Source: Planctomycetaceae bacterium (lineage in GTDB: Bacteria; Planctomycetota; Planctomycetia; Planctomycetales; Planctomycetaceae). From it: a stretch of DNA of 39,419 bases. The position numbers and the translations under genes are program-made. The notes below the pieces were generated by a model. The model did no database searches and was not told the DNA's origin. It was given only the letters and a program-made list of their open reading frames with translations. Below are positions 8,509-18,328 of this stretch, one piece after another. The number at the start of each line of letters is the position of its first letter. Within the stretch, counting starts at the first letter, position 1. Location of the stretch: positions 1 through 39,419 of the forward strand of contig PBOJ01000055.1 in the NCBI GenBank assembly GCA_002724315.1. Reading direction: 5' to 3'.

Positions 8509-11500
8509 CTACTTGGGTGGCGGGATCAGCTTGGGTGTCGCTTCCTTGACGACTCCCGAAGATTCCTTGAACAGCAGATGGCTGACCAGGATGTCACTCC
8601 AGCCGTACCGGAACGTTTCCTGATTCAGGTCCGAGAAGGCATCCCAGACGGTGACCGCCTTCTGGTGCCACCGCTTGGCTTCGGCTGATTTACCGAGTTT
8701 CTGGGAGACCATTGCCAGGCAGGCCAGGCAGTTGGCTCGCGAAGGAGTTCTGTTCCACCAGTTGTCGGTGTTGTCTTCCAGCGTCGAGAGAATCTCGTGC
8801 GCTTCTGCGTGCTTGCCCATCCGGTAGCGGGCGAGACCGGCAATGAACAGAGCCATGTTGTTGTCGGGCTGTTGTTCGGCGAGCATCTCGGCGTCCTTCG
8901 AGACCTTGGCGATGACACCGGCCTCGCGTTTGTTGCCGGTGACCAGCGAGAGCAGGACGGCCTGGGGCCTTGTCAGTTTAGACCTGTTGCCGTTCTGGGT
9001 CTGTTCCCGGTCGAGGAGGCCATGGGCTTGCTTGAGGCGATCCTGCGCGGCGAGAAGCACGATGTACTCGAACATCACGCCCGAGTTGACATCGGTCTGC
9101 TGAGCCGCGTGGGCCAGGTCGTCCATGGCGGCCGGCCACTGCTGCAGGTGGGCAAAACAGTTGGCTCGCCGTCGACGGAAAAGTACGTCATCTGGGGACT
9201 TGTCGACCAGTTGGTCCAGAAGGCCTCTTGCCGCGTCCCATTGTTCAGCCTGTACGGCCATGGCCGACTGACGCAACAGCCAGTTCCACCGCTGTTCGTC
9301 TGAAACCTGGAAATAATCGGGTTGCGATTTCCGCATCCTCTCCCACGCATCTTTCAATTCGACGGGATTAGAGCGGACCAGGCCACTGGTGGAATCGATG
9401 TTCTGTCCGGAGACAATTTTCGAGAGTGCTGCGATTTCGTAGTCGTCCAGCGTGATGTCAAGCGCCGTCGTGCAGATCTGGCGATTGTTGTCGACGGTCA
9501 CGACGTCTCCGGTAACCGGGTGAAGTTCGGCGTCACCGGTCCATGCGGATCGGCGGATCTTCGGGACGACCAGTTGGCCCGAGGCAACATCCCAGACGCG
9601 GGTGACTCCGTTGATCTGCTTGGTGAGTAATCGGCGACCATCCCGGCTCCACTTGACGGTGACAATGCGTCGTGTGTGTTTCATGGGCTTGGTGAGTGGT
9701 TCGGCCGTCTTGGCATCCCAGATCCGGCCGATCCCATCGGTCCCTCCCGTCGCCACCATCGACCCGTCCGGGCTGAATGCCGCATCTCTTACTCCACCCG
9801 AGTGCGGGAACGGACGAGACAGTGGCTGAAGGTTTTTTGCACTCCAGATGCGACTGGAACTCTCTTCGTTGATCCCAAACCAGCCCGTTTCCGATGCGGA
9901 GACGATCAGTGAGTTGTCGGGACTGAACCGGACTCGATGGATTCCCCGCGGGAACTGCCGGATTGGGACCACGAGTTTTCCGGTTGCCACGTTCCACAGG
10001 CCGATTTCACCTTCGTAATCCACCTCGTTGCGTGTGTCGTCTCCGTTGGAAACGAATGTGCCGGTAACGACCTGAGAGCCATCAGCCGTGATGTCGACGG
10101 TCCAAATCCGATGACGGTGAACCAGCGGCGGCGTGAGAGCCTGACCACTGGCCACGTCCCAGACACGCGCAGTGCCGTCGGAACTTCCGGAAACGATTCG
10201 CTTGGCGTCCGCACTGAACCGAACCGCCCGGACCTCGGACGAGTGCTGGAATTTGCCGGGGAGTTGTTCCCCGGTGGCCACGTTCCAGATGCGGACGTGT
10301 CTGCTGGCGCCGGCAGCGGCCAGCCATTTTTCGTCGTCTGAAAACTGCAGCGCAAAGACGGGACCGGGGTGCTTCAATTCTCGCGGAGACTCGTTGATGT
10401 CATCACCTTTCCAGAGCAGAACCCGGCCTCCACGACCGGCTGCGGCACAGTAGCTGCCGGATTGGGTGAACCGGAGCCTGCTGAGTTGCCGACCGGTCGT
10501 CACCTGTTGGTCCCGCCGTTCGGCGGTTGCCAGGTCCCAGACTCTGACCACACGGGCATTCCTGGCAATTGTCAGGAGGTGTCGACCATCGGAGGCAAAA
10601 CGGGCGACACGTACCGGTGTTCCGTGAGGCAATGGTGGGGTCACGGATTTACCCGTGCTCACGCTCCAGATTCGGGCTGTCTGGTCATTGCTCGCGGAGA
10701 GAAGGAGCCGGGAATCCGGGCTGAAAGAGAGATCGGTCACCATCTTGTCGTGCTGGATTTCAGTCGCCCTCAGTTCGCCACTTTGGCGGTCGAACACGTT
10801 GACGCGTCCCGAAAAGTACCCGACGACGACTAGCTGTGAATTGGGACTCACCGTAAAGGCGTAGGGGAAACTGTCCTCCTCGATGATGTCTTCCGGGGCG
10901 AGCGGTGCGGCGGGGTCTGCAGGCCATTCTCGGACAATCCGGTCCCAGCAGACGGTGATGATGGACCGGCCGTCAGGCGTGTAGAAGGCTCCACGGACCT
11001 TGTCGGCGTGAGGAAGGGTGGCCAGGGATTTTCCGGTGGCTGCATCCCAGATGACGGCCTTGCGGTCGTGCCCACCAGTCAGGAGGTGTTTTCCGTCCGG
11101 GCTGAAGGACACGGCCCGGACCAGGTCGTCGTGTTTCAGGACTGGCGTTGTCGGCTGACCGGTTTGCGTGTTCCAGACGCGGACGTTGCCGAGATTGTCA
11201 ACGGCTGCGATCCGCTGGCTGTTCTGTGAAAAGGCAACCTGATGAATGCTGCCGACCAGCGTGAGCGTATCGGTGATCGGCTTTTCACTGCTGGTGCTCC
11301 AGATCCGGAAACTGCCGACGGACTCTTCGCCTTCGATCTTGGTGAAGACCTGGTTTCCCGCGGCTGTGACGAGAAGTTGTCCGTCCGGACTGATCGCCAT
11401 GCGGTGGACGTTCTGGTCCATGATCGACAGCTCCATCTCCGGTTTTCCGGTTTTCACGTTCCAGGTGCGGAACCAGCCTCTCTTGTCGTCCGGATCCTGG

Positions 11501-13377
11501 AAATCTCCGGCGACCACAATCCGGGTGGAGTTCTTCCAGAGAACAGCGGTGGAGATGTTTTCATCGGTGAAGATCATCTGGACCGGTCGCGGAACCTGTC
11601 GCACGAATTGCTGAAAACGAATCTTGTGCAATTCCTGCCGTTCGTCGTCCGCTTCGTCATCGACGGCGCGGGCCAGCCAGGGCAGGGCGTCGAGAGTCTC
11701 CTCGTGCTCAACGCTGGTCATGGCGGTGTTGATCTGCCCGTCGACAAGTTGCTTGAGGTTGAGATCTCGGGCGGCAACGGCCTCGCCCCGCTGCTTTTCT
11801 GCTTCGCGGCTTGCCGAGACCGCGGCCGCCTGCGACGTCTCGGCCAGCTTGCGGGCCTCGACTGCCGACGAGAGCGAAACCTCGGCGTTCCGCTTCAGGT
11901 GATTCGCCTGGGCGAGCAGCCGGGTCTGCTTGGCTGCAAACATGCCAGCCCCGACGGCAATGACGACCAGCAACACCGCGATTGTGCCTGTCAGTGACGC
12001 GACCAGGGGATTGCGGCGACACCAGCGGACCAGGCGTTCGGCGGGAGTGATCCGGCGAGCACGAATCGGCTCGTCCGACAGGTACCGCTTGAGGTCGTCT
12101 CGCAACCGGGCGGCCGAGCGATAACGGTGATTGGGGTCTCGTTCGAGACACTTGTTGATGATCGTTTCGAGGTCGCGCGAGATCCCGGGGGCCAGCCTGC
12201 GGATCGGCGTGATCTGGCAACTGGCCACCTGCTGCACCAGTTCGTTCTTCGCTTCGGCATCGTAGGCCGGGCGGGTGGTGATCAATTCGTAGAGCGTCAA
12301 TCCCAGGGAAAAGACATCCGACCGGGCATCCGACTGGCCCTTGAATGTCTCGGGAGCCATGTATCTCAGCGTGCCCAGCACGTCACCGGTTTGGGTCAGG
12401 CCGTCACCATCGATGGCCTTGGCCAGTCCGAAGTCGGTGACCCAGACGACCCCCTGCAGGTCCAGCAGCAGGTTGGCCGGCTTGATGTCGCGGTGCAGGA
12501 TGCCCTGCTCGTGGGCGTAGCTGAGCGCGTCGGCAACCTGCATCCCCATGCTCGTGACACTTCGCCAGAACTCGTGGTTTGTCTCGGTCGTTGGCTCGAT
12601 GGATTCGGTGTCGGTGACTGCCAGGCCGGTCAACTCGGTGCCGGTGATCTCGGCCCCATGATGGTCGGTGGTCGGGTTGAGTTCCCCGATCATCGTCAGG
12701 CTGTTGATGGTGAACTGGCCGGTCAACATGCCGACCGCCACCTGGTTTGCCTCGCTGTGGTCGGCCTCACGCTGAGCGGCCTCCGACGTGTCGTAGTGCA
12801 TGCTCTCGCGAGTCTCCGACGCGTCTCCTGTGCGGCGGATGCGTTTGAGTTCCACGAGCACGTCATCCAGGCCCTGGCCCTGGATGTACTGCATCACGTA
12901 GTAGTGCATCCCGTCATGTTCACCGACTCCGAAGACGGGCACGATGTTGGTGTGGTGGAGACGGGCCGCGGACCGGGCTTCCATCTCGAAGCGAGACAAC
13001 TGCTTGGGGTCGGCCAGGGCACCAGCCTGGAGAACCTTCACCGCAACCCGGCGGCCCAGCGACTCCTGTTCGGCTTCGTAGACGACTCCCATTCCGCCCC
13101 GGCCCAGTTCACTGACGATGCGGTAGTCACCCAGGTGTTCGATGCGGCGACCATCGTCGGTCTCGCCACCTTCGAACGCTCCGGTCATGTCAAACGCCCC
13201 TTCCTTGACGTTCTCCATCATCAACATCGCCGGTAGCACATCACGGATCTCGTCGGCCAGTTCGGGATGGGCTTCCGCGTACTCCTCGACGGAAACCTCT
13301 TCACCGTTGCGATGCCGTGCAACAAAGTCCTCGGCAAGTGACTCAACGGTGACCGGGTTGTTGGGCTTGTCGTTCAT
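8509..13377 (-). CDS. Membrane Ser/Thr protein kinase with WD40 repeats and TPR-like tail
   Basis: 1622 residues from the ATG at 13377, preferred over an in-frame start 78 bases upstream because GAGGAAAA lies about ten bases before it. The kinase domain covers about residues 84-435: glycine loop GRGGMG (92-97), Lys114 in VAVK, catalytic HRDIKPAN (295-302), DFG (315-317) and APE (341-343) are all present, so it should be active. About 95 polar residues (175-270) are inserted between the two lobes. One transmembrane helix (458-480) is followed by a short coiled coil and then by roughly a dozen WD40 repeats (FSPDGKHLLTGGHD, FSPDSRLLLSASND, RIWNVATGEQL). The last 300 residues are helical and TPR-like. 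It follows the ECF sigma gene on the same strand, a pairing common in planctomycetes and suggestive of one signalling unit. Confidence 0.95.
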   Translation of the reverse strand: MNDKPNNPVTVESLAEDFVARHRNGEEVSVEEYAEAHPELADEIRDVLPAMLMMENVKEGAFDMTGAFEGGETDDGRRIEHLGDYRIVSELGRGGMGVVYEAEQESLGRRVAVKVLQAGALADPKQLSRFEMEARSAARLHHTNIVPVFGVGEHDGMHYYVMQYIQGQGLDDVLVELKRIRRTGDASETRESMHYDTSEAAQREADHSEANQVAVGMLTGQFTINSLTMIGELNPTTDHHGAEITGTELTGLAVTDTESIEPTTETNHEFWRSVTSMGMQVADALSYAHEQGILHRDIKPANLLLDLQGVVWVTDFGLAKAIDGDGLTQTGDVLGTLRYMAPETFKGQSDARSDVFSLGLTLYELITTRPAYDAEAKNELVQQVASCQITPIRRLAPGISRDLETIINKCLERDPNHRYRSAARLRDDLKRYLSDEPIRARRITPAERLVRWCRRNPLVASLTGTIAVLLVVIAVGAGMFAAKQTRLLAQANHLKRNAEVSLSSAVEARKLAETSQAAAVSASREAEKQRGEAVAARDLNLKQLVDGQINTAMTSVEHEETLDALPWLARAVDDEADDERQELHKIRFQQFVRQVPRPVQMIFTDENISTAVLWKNSTRIVVAGDFQDPDDKRGWFRTWNVKTGKPEMELSIMDQNVHRMAISPDGQLLVTAAGNQVFTKIEGEESVGSFRIWSTSSEKPITDTLTLVGSIHQVAFSQNSQRIAAVDNLGNVRVWNTQTGQPTTPVLKHDDLVRAVSFSPDGKHLLTGGHDRKAVIWDAATGKSLATLPHADKVRGAFYTPDGRSIITVCWDRIVREWPADPAAPLAPEDIIEEDSFPYAFTVSPNSQLVVVGYFSGRVNVFDRQSGELRATEIQHDKMVTDLSFSPDSRLLLSASNDQTARIWSVSTGKSVTPPLPHGTPVRVARFASDGRHLLTIARNARVVRVWDLATAERRDQQVTTGRQLSRLRFTQSGSYCAAAGRGGRVLLWKGDDINESPRELKHPGPVFALQFSDDEKWLAAAGASRHVRIWNVATGEQLPGKFQHSSEVRAVRFSADAKRIVSGSSDGTARVWDVASGQALTPPLVHRHRIWTVDITADGSQVVTGTFVSNGDDTRNEVDYEGEIGLWNVATGKLVVPIRQFPRGIHRVRFSPDNSLIVSASETGWFGINEESSSRIWSAKNLQPLSRPFPHSGGVRDAAFSPDGSMVATGGTDGIGRIWDAKTAEPLTKPMKHTRRIVTVKWSRDGRRLLTKQINGVTRVWDVASGQLVVPKIRRSAWTGDAELHPVTGDVVTVDNNRQICTTALDITLDDYEIAALSKIVSGQNIDSTSGLVRSNPVELKDAWERMRKSQPDYFQVSDEQRWNWLLRQSAMAVQAEQWDAARGLLDQLVDKSPDDVLFRRRRANCFAHLQQWPAAMDDLAHAAQQTDVNSGVMFEYIVLLAAQDRLKQAHGLLDREQTQNGNRSKLTRPQAVLLSLVTGNKREAGVIAKVSKDAEMLAEQQPDNNMALFIAGLARYRMGKHAEAHEILSTLEDNTDNWWNRTPSRANCLACLAMVSQKLGKSAEAKRWHQKAVTVWDAFSDLNQETFRYGWSDILVSHLLFKESSGVVKEATPKLIPPPK

Positions 13378-13540
13378 CGTGCTATTTTCCTCGACGGAGC
13401 TCTTCAGCACCGTCTGGTGTGGTGTCCTGTCCTTGCTAACGGAGCAGGGCGGCAAAAGATCAAGAAAAAAGTGTCAGTGTTGTTTTTCGGGTCTGCTGCC
13501 GGATCTTGCGACCCGGCCATTTGATGGGAGGCTCCTGAAA

Positions 13541-14167
13541 TCAATTCTGTTCCGGGAGTGACTTCATGAATCGTGTCAGGTTCTTCAGGGCGTCCATGAA
13601 TCGTCGGCTCACTTCTGCTCCATCGAGTTCGAGGACCTCGGCGGTTTCGCTGGTGTTGAGTTCTTCGAGATGCCGCAGGACCAGGACCTCGCGATCAAGC
13701 GGATCGAGTTGGTTGAGGAACTCCTGCGTCCGCAGTTGCATCCTGGCTCGAGCGGCTTCCTCGGCGCCGGATGCCATCTGGCCCAGGACCTGCCCGGCCA
13801 AAAGCTTGGGACTGACCTGGGGGAATGCCCCACGATACAGGGCGAACTGGCTCTGGGAATCCCCGGTGTCGGGAAGCGCATCACGGTGAACTTCTGACAA
13901 TGCGTCGCCGGTCACTTTCCTCATCCACACGTAAGGACTGAGTTCCGGAAACTGCACGTAGGCGGCCAGTTCGTGCCGCATCCTGAGAAACGCGCGGTCG
14001 AGCACCGTCGCCGAACGCACTCGGCCCCGCAGTCGCGAGTCCAGCCGGATCCGGACCAGCCGCTGCAGGCGGGCATGATGCTCCTGAAACAACGCCTGCA
14101 GTTTCATTGCGGCTTCGTCGCCCGAAAGTTCCTGCCGGAGCTCCGGGTCAATTGGAAATTCCATCAT
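13541..14167 (-). CDS. ECF-type RNA polymerase sigma factor
   Basis: 208 residues, starting at the first of two adjacent ATG codons, with GGTGGA seven bases upstream. Region 2-like sequence lies at about 22-95 (LFQEHHARLQRLVRIRLDSR, DRAFLRMRHELAAY) and region 4 at about 145-200 (LDPLDREVLVLRHLEELN, then the helix-turn-helix TSETAEVLELDGAEVSRRF). The short length and absence of regions 1 and 3 fit extracytoplasmic-function sigma factors. A kinase gene starts 163 bases downstream on the same strand; in planctomycetes such sigma factors are often beside Ser/Thr kinases and may be controlled by phosphorylation rather than by an anti-sigma factor. No anti-sigma gene is seen here. Target promoters are unknown. 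Confidence 0.9.
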   Translation of the reverse strand: MMEFPIDPELRQELSGDEAAMKLQALFQEHHARLQRLVRIRLDSRLRGRVRSATVLDRAFLRMRHELAAYVQFPELSPYVWMRKVTGDALSEVHRDALPDTGDSQSQFALYRGAFPQVSPKLLAGQVLGQMASGAEEAARARMQLRTQEFLNQLDPLDREVLVLRHLEELNTSETAEVLELDGAEVSRRFMDALKNLTRFMKSLPEQN

Positions 14168-14230
14168 GATTGATCCACCGGCAGACGCCAGCCCACCGAA
14201 ACATAAGCCTACACCAATGCGTTGCCGCGA

Positions 14231-14255
14231 TTCCAGTAAGCTGGCATCGCTGGAA
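14231..14255. promoter_or_regulatory. Inverted repeat in the divergent sigma factor/leuB region
   Basis: TTCCAG (14231-14236) and CTGGAA (14250-14255) are a perfect 6 bp inverted repeat separated by 13 bases, lying between the two divergent starts at 14167 and 14335. Arm length and spacing fit a dimeric repressor site, but a 6 bp match can arise by chance, and no regulator can be named. The remainder of this 167-base region shows no convincing promoter box to me. Confidence 0.25.
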
Positions 14256-14334
14256 GGCCCCTCCGGGGACCGCTAGAGTCGGTGGTCTGTGACTTCTCTG
14301 CCGTTTGCCCCGAGACCTTGTGAGAGCCAGGTTC

Positions 14335-15411
14335 ATGACCACAGCCAGGATCGTCTTGTTGCCCGGTGACGGGATTGGACCCGAAATTGTCTCGGTAGGA
14401 CAGAGTGTCCTCGAGGTGGTTGCCCAGAGGTTCGATCACGAGTTCTCGTTCGAAACCGGCATCATCGGTGGTTGTGCCATTGACCAGTCGGGCACTCCGC
14501 TGCCCGAGGAAACGCTGGCGGCGTGCTGTTCCAGTGACGCGATTTTGCTGGGAGCCGTGGGGGGGCCGAAGTGGGACGATCCGTCGGCGGCCACGCGTCC
14601 CGAACAGGGGTTGCTGACGCTCAGGAAAGAACTGGGACTGTTTGCCAACCTGAGGCCCATTTCAGCCCATCCACAACTGGTCGACGCATCGCCGTTGAAG
14701 CGGGAGATCATCGAAGGGGTCGACATCCTGTTCGTCCGCGAACTGACCGGGGGCATTTACTTCGGAGAGTCGGGACGGCGTGAGAGTTCCGGCGGAGAAG
14801 CGGCCTTCAGCGAAATGGTCTACCAACAGGACGAGATTGAACGGGTGGTGCGATTGGCAGCCGAGGCGGCCCGCGGGCGGAGCGGAAAGCTGACCAGCGT
14901 TGACAAGGCCAACGTGCTGGAGGTGTCGCGGTTGTGGCGGCAGGTGGCCGAACGGGTCGTCCGAGAGGAGTACGCGGATCTCGAATATGACGTGGTCCTG
15001 GTTGACGCGATGGCGATGCACCTGATCAGCCGTCCCACCGACTTCGATGTTGTGGTGACCGGCAACATGTTCGGAGACATCCTGACTGATGAGGGGTCGA
15101 TGCTGCCCGGATCGTTGGGCCTGCTTCCGTCGGCATCGTTGGGCGAATCGGGGCCGGGACTGTACGAGCCAATTCACGGCAGTGCCCCGGACATCGCCGG
15201 GCAGGGGATTGCCAATCCCCTGGCGACGGTGTTGGCTGCGGCGATGCTGTTGAGGCATTCGCTGGGTCTGGAGACCGAGGCGGTGGCGGTCGAAGCTGCC
15301 GTGGCAGGGGTGCTGGATGCGGGGCACCGGACCGCCGACATTGCCGCCGGTGGCCCCGCGATCGGGACCGCCGAGATGGGGCAGCTGGTTCTCGATGCCC
15401 TGGCCGGCTAG
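14335..15411 (+). CDS. leuB: 3-isopropylmalate dehydrogenase
   Basis: 358 residues from the ATG at 14335, the usual LeuB length; an in-frame start 30 bases upstream would add a non-conserved tail. LeuB oxidatively decarboxylates 3-isopropylmalate to 2-oxoisocaproate with NAD+ in leucine synthesis, in the cytoplasm. Seen motifs are the N-terminal [21 protein letters not shown], the substrate/metal site with [35 protein letters not shown] with its metal-binding Asp residues, and the cofactor region [18 protein letters not shown]. The Asp/Ile pattern typical of NAD-using LeuB rather than NADP isocitrate dehydrogenase is followed by AAAMLLRHS. No other leucine genes are near. The stop is shared in a CTAG palindrome with the convergent ABC permease gene. 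Confidence 0.96.
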   Translation: MTTARIVLLPGDGIGPEIVSVGQSVLEVVAQRFDHEFSFETGIIGGCAIDQSGTPLPEETLAACCSSDAILLGAVGGPKWDDPSAATRPEQGLLTLRKELGLFANLRPISAHPQLVDASPLKREIIEGVDILFVRELTGGIYFGESGRRESSGGEAAFSEMVYQQDEIERVVRLAAEAARGRSGKLTSVDKANVLEVSRLWRQVAERVVREEYADLEYDVVLVDAMAMHLISRPTDFDVVVTGNMFGDILTDEGSMLPGSLGLLPSASLGESGPGLYEPIHGSAPDIAGQGIANPLATVLAAAMLLRHSLGLETEAVAVEAAVAGVLDAGHRTADIAAGGPAIGTAEMGQLVLDALAG

Positions 15412-17228
15412 GACTGGCCAGCCAGGCGACGGATCCGCGATTCGATTGCGTAGAACAGTGCGACGACCACCGCCGAAGCGATTCCGATGGCCAGGATCCA
15501 CGGCAGCACCATGGCCAGGATCCCGACGATGCGACCTCCCCCGGTTGCCGACCCTCCGATCAGGCCCCCGAGACTCAGCAAAGTCCCGACGATCCAGCCG
15601 GTCGTGTTCATGAAGTAGGTGCAGATCAACGCCAGGACGACGTAGCCCCAGCGGATCGTCAAGGCGAAGAACGCGGTCAATTCGAGGAACACCAGGATCT
15701 CGAGTACACCGGCAACGACCGTCATCAGGATGACCAGGATACTTGTCAGCGATTCGCGACTCCCGAAATCGCCGATGTCCCGTATCAACGGGACGAACAC
15801 AAAGGCGCCGCCGATCAGTGTCATCACGCCGGCCGGAATCATCGTCGCCATCCCCCCGGCCACCTTCGCCCAAAGCAATGACCGGATGCTTCTCGGGAGC
15901 AGGGTCAGCGTTGAAAGCGTCTGCGACTGAACCTCGGACCTCAGGCTGCGGCCGAGACTGGAGGCGAGTTCCATGGTGCCACCAATCAGTCCGACGCCGA
16001 ACATCCATGCGGCTTGGGCCGTCAGGTCCCATTCCCCAGAAAGAGCTCCCATCACGAATGCGATCAGTCCGGTGATCAGGCTGTAGAGACTCACTCTCAC
16101 CATCATGCCCACGGCGCCGCCGGAGACGAAGTTCAAATCTTTCCAGACGATCGAGCGGGCACTTGGCCAGCACTCGCCGATGTCGCTGCCTGCGGCTGTC
16201 GGTCGTACGGCGGCAACGATCAACGTGATGATCGGCAATCCGACAGCCAGGGTCAGGCACACGGCGACCACGACTTCATAGGTGGGGACCCGCTGGAAAG
16301 CGATGCCGGTGATGGCCGAGCGGGCGTGGGAGTAGGCCAGCAACACGGCCAGGAGCACGGGGGCTGTGATCAGCATGGCGGTGCCCAGTGATCGGAACCG
16401 GATGCGGCGACGGACGTTGTGGCTGACTTCTCTGGAGCCGGTCGGAGAGTGTGGCTGGCCGGTACAGCGTTCGAAAATCAGCCAGGAACCGACGAACAGG
16501 ACAGCACCGGCGGCCATATGGGTGTAGAACTGCTGGCCGATCGGCGACCCGTCAAATCCCAGAGACATCACCGTCCGTAGTCGTTCCACCACCGACCAGA
16601 TCGAGAACCAGTTGATGGTGTCGTAAACGCCGGTGGGAAAAGTGACGGAACTGAAAATTCCGTACACGAAGAATTGCAGGGCGAGGGGAGTCAGGATCGC
16701 CGAGGAGACCAGCAATGCGGCACGGCGAGTGTGGTGGGCGATCACGCTGGCGATGAGACCCACGCCGGCCATCAGCACGATGTAACCGGCGAGCGTGATG
16801 TAGACAGCCTGGACCTGACGATGCAGTACGCCACCGAGCGTGACGGCCAATTGCACGAAGGGGAACTGGATTGCCAACAACAACAGGGCGTTGACCAGTC
16901 GCGGACCGAGTTTCCCGAGCAGGATTCCCAACGGGTTGACCCCGGCCATCTTCAAAAGGCCCAGTGTCTGTTCCTCCTTTTCCTCGGTGATCGTCGATGT
17001 GAAGAAACTCATCCCCGCCAGCGTCACGAAGGCGTAGTTGGTGAAGGTGATCGACCAGAAGAAATTGAGGCCCGGAGCCGAACCGAGTGCCGCCAGGCTG
17101 CTGAACCAGGCGACGAACAGGAAGAGCAGGAAGAATCCCACCAGCAGAAATCTCAGCGCATGCATCTGCCAGCGGCGACAGTCGAATCGAAGTCCGCGAG
17201 TCATCAGGGCCAACGTGCCGCGAAACAT
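15408..17228 (-). CDS. ABC-2-type exporter permease (second triad)
   Basis: 606 residues. The ATG at 17228 overlaps the upstream ATPase stop by one base (TGATG); a TTG three bases further up is less likely. The protein is almost wholly hydrophobic, with around a dozen membrane segments in two halves. After the first pair of helices it carries [19 protein letters not shown], the cytoplasmic coupling segment typical of ABC-2 permeases (EKE..TL.LL), then [18 protein letters not shown]. It would form the membrane channel for the ATPase just upstream. It parallels the permease at 20328-22133 in position and layout, being the last gene of the second of two tandem triads and the last gene of the cluster. 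Substrate unknown. Confidence 0.88.
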   Translation of the reverse strand: MFRGTLALMTRGLRFDCRRWQMHALRFLLVGFFLLFLFVAWFSSLAALGSAPGLNFFWSITFTNYAFVTLAGMSFFTSTITEEKEEQTLGLLKMAGVNPLGILLGKLGPRLVNALLLLAIQFPFVQLAVTLGGVLHRQVQAVYITLAGYIVLMAGVGLIASVIAHHTRRAALLVSSAILTPLALQFFVYGIFSSVTFPTGVYDTINWFSIWSVVERLRTVMSLGFDGSPIGQQFYTHMAAGAVLFVGSWLIFERCTGQPHSPTGSREVSHNVRRRIRFRSLGTAMLITAPVLLAVLLAYSHARSAITGIAFQRVPTYEVVVAVCLTLAVGLPIITLIVAAVRPTAAGSDIGECWPSARSIVWKDLNFVSGGAVGMMVRVSLYSLITGLIAFVMGALSGEWDLTAQAAWMFGVGLIGGTMELASSLGRSLRSEVQSQTLSTLTLLPRSIRSLLWAKVAGGMATMIPAGVMTLIGGAFVFVPLIRDIGDFGSRESLTSILVILMTVVAGVLEILVFLELTAFFALTIRWGYVVLALICTYFMNTTGWIVGTLLSLGGLIGGSATGGGRIVGILAMVLPWILAIGIASAVVVALFYAIESRIRRLAGQS

Positions 17229-18328
17229 CAACGAACCCCCTGCTCGGTCAGATCCATGAAGGCCTCATTGAGGTGTCGAAGTTCTTTCTGGAAACTCTCG
17301 ATCGGAATCTCCAGTCCCAGTACGGCAGCCAGTAGCCGGTTGTCTGACTCTGCCCCGGGGCTGCAACTGATGCGGAACTCGAGTGACTCTTCGATTCGTT
17401 CGGCCGACACCACTTCCTCGAGCGCCAGCAGCCGTTCCTCGAGTCCCGGCTGTTCCTCGGGCACTGACAGGCGATAGACGGCGGCATCGGAATTCTGTTC
17501 GAGCAGATCTCGCATGGCCCCGCTGTAGCGGATGTGTCCACGGTCGATGATCGTCACCGAATCACACAGTTCGGCCAGTTCGCTGAGAATGTGTGAACTG
17601 ATGAAGATCGTCTTGCCCATTTGCCGCAATGCGCGAAGGATCTCCATCAACTCGATCCTCGCCCGGGGATCCAGGCCACTGGCGGGTTCATCGAGCAATA
17701 GCAGGTCGGGGTCGTTGACCAGCACGCGAGCCAGTCCGACCCGTTGCTGCATACCTCGGGAAAGTCCACTGATCAGGCTGTCGCGGCGACCGTCCATGTC
17801 GGTCAGGGCCAGCACGTCCCCGATCACACGGTGGCGGTCGGCTGTGTTCAGGCCGTAGGCGGCTGCGAAGAAGTCCAGGTATTCGGTGACGGTCATCTGG
17901 CGGTACATGCTGAAGTGGTCGGGCATGAACCCGATCTGCCGGCGAACGTCTTTTGTCTGCCGGTCGACGTCCTTGCCATGTACGTGGACGGACCCGGTCT
18001 GAGGTTTCAACAGCGTACAGATCAGCTTCAACACGGTCGTCTTGCCCGCTCCGTTGGGACCGACGAACCCGTGCAGGGAGCGGGGAGTGACCTGGAAGGA
18101 GACCCGGTCGACGGCCATGTGGTTGCCGAACCGGTGGCTGAGGTCACGAACATCGATGGCCGCTTCGTCCGAGGGCGGCAAGGGCTGCGGTTCACTCGTC
18201 GGGGGCGATGGTTCAAGTCGATCAGCGGAGGAGGATCCGCCAGGTGCCTGTTCGGGCGGGCCGCCGCCAGGCCCCGGGCTGGGATCGGCCGGTGACTCGG
18301 GAGGCACCGGGGGGGTGATGTCATTCAT
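17228..18328 (-). CDS. ABC transporter ATP-binding protein (second triad)
   Basis: 366 residues. The ATG at 18328 forms an ATGA overlap with the stop of the preceding gene, so the longer upstream frame is rejected. The first 55 or so residues are Pro/Ser/Gly-rich and unlike an ABC domain. The ABC domain follows: Walker A GPNGAGKTT (90-98), signature LSRGM (189-193), Walker B DLLLLDE near 208-214, and the switch His in ISSHILSE (246). The Q-loop reads IGFMPDHFSMY, with Asp137 where Gln is usual. The closest relative in the window is the ATPase at 22130-23119, sharing LLLLDEPASGLDPRARIE. It probably powers the permease encoded next, as in gliding-type or other ABC-2 exporters. Confidence 0.93.
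   Translation of the reverse strand: MNDITPPVPPESPADPSPGPGGGPPEQAPGGSSSADRLEPSPPTSEPQPLPPSDEAAIDVRDLSHRFGNHMAVDRVSFQVTPRSLHGFVGPNGAGKTTVLKLICTLLKPQTGSVHVHGKDVDRQTKDVRRQIGFMPDHFSMYRQMTVTEYLDFFAAAYGLNTADRHRVIGDVLALTDMDGRRDSLISGLSRGMQQRVGLARVLVNDPDLLLLDEPASGLDPRARIELMEILRALRQMGKTIFISSHILSELAELCDSVTIIDRGHIRYSGAMRDLLEQNSDAAVYRLSVPEEQPGLEERLLALEEVVSAERIEESLEFRISCSPGAESDNRLLAAVLGLEIPIESFQKELRHLNEAFMDLTEQGVR

Noticed and set aside
12127..13236. A 369-residue plus-strand open frame opposite the kinase domain.
   Set aside because: Covers the intact kinase motifs on the other strand and has no domain of its own.
14662..16260. A 532-residue minus-strand open frame spanning leuB and part of the ABC permease.
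   Set aside because: Crosses a convergent gene boundary, is Arg/His/Asp-rich, and both overlapped genes are certain.
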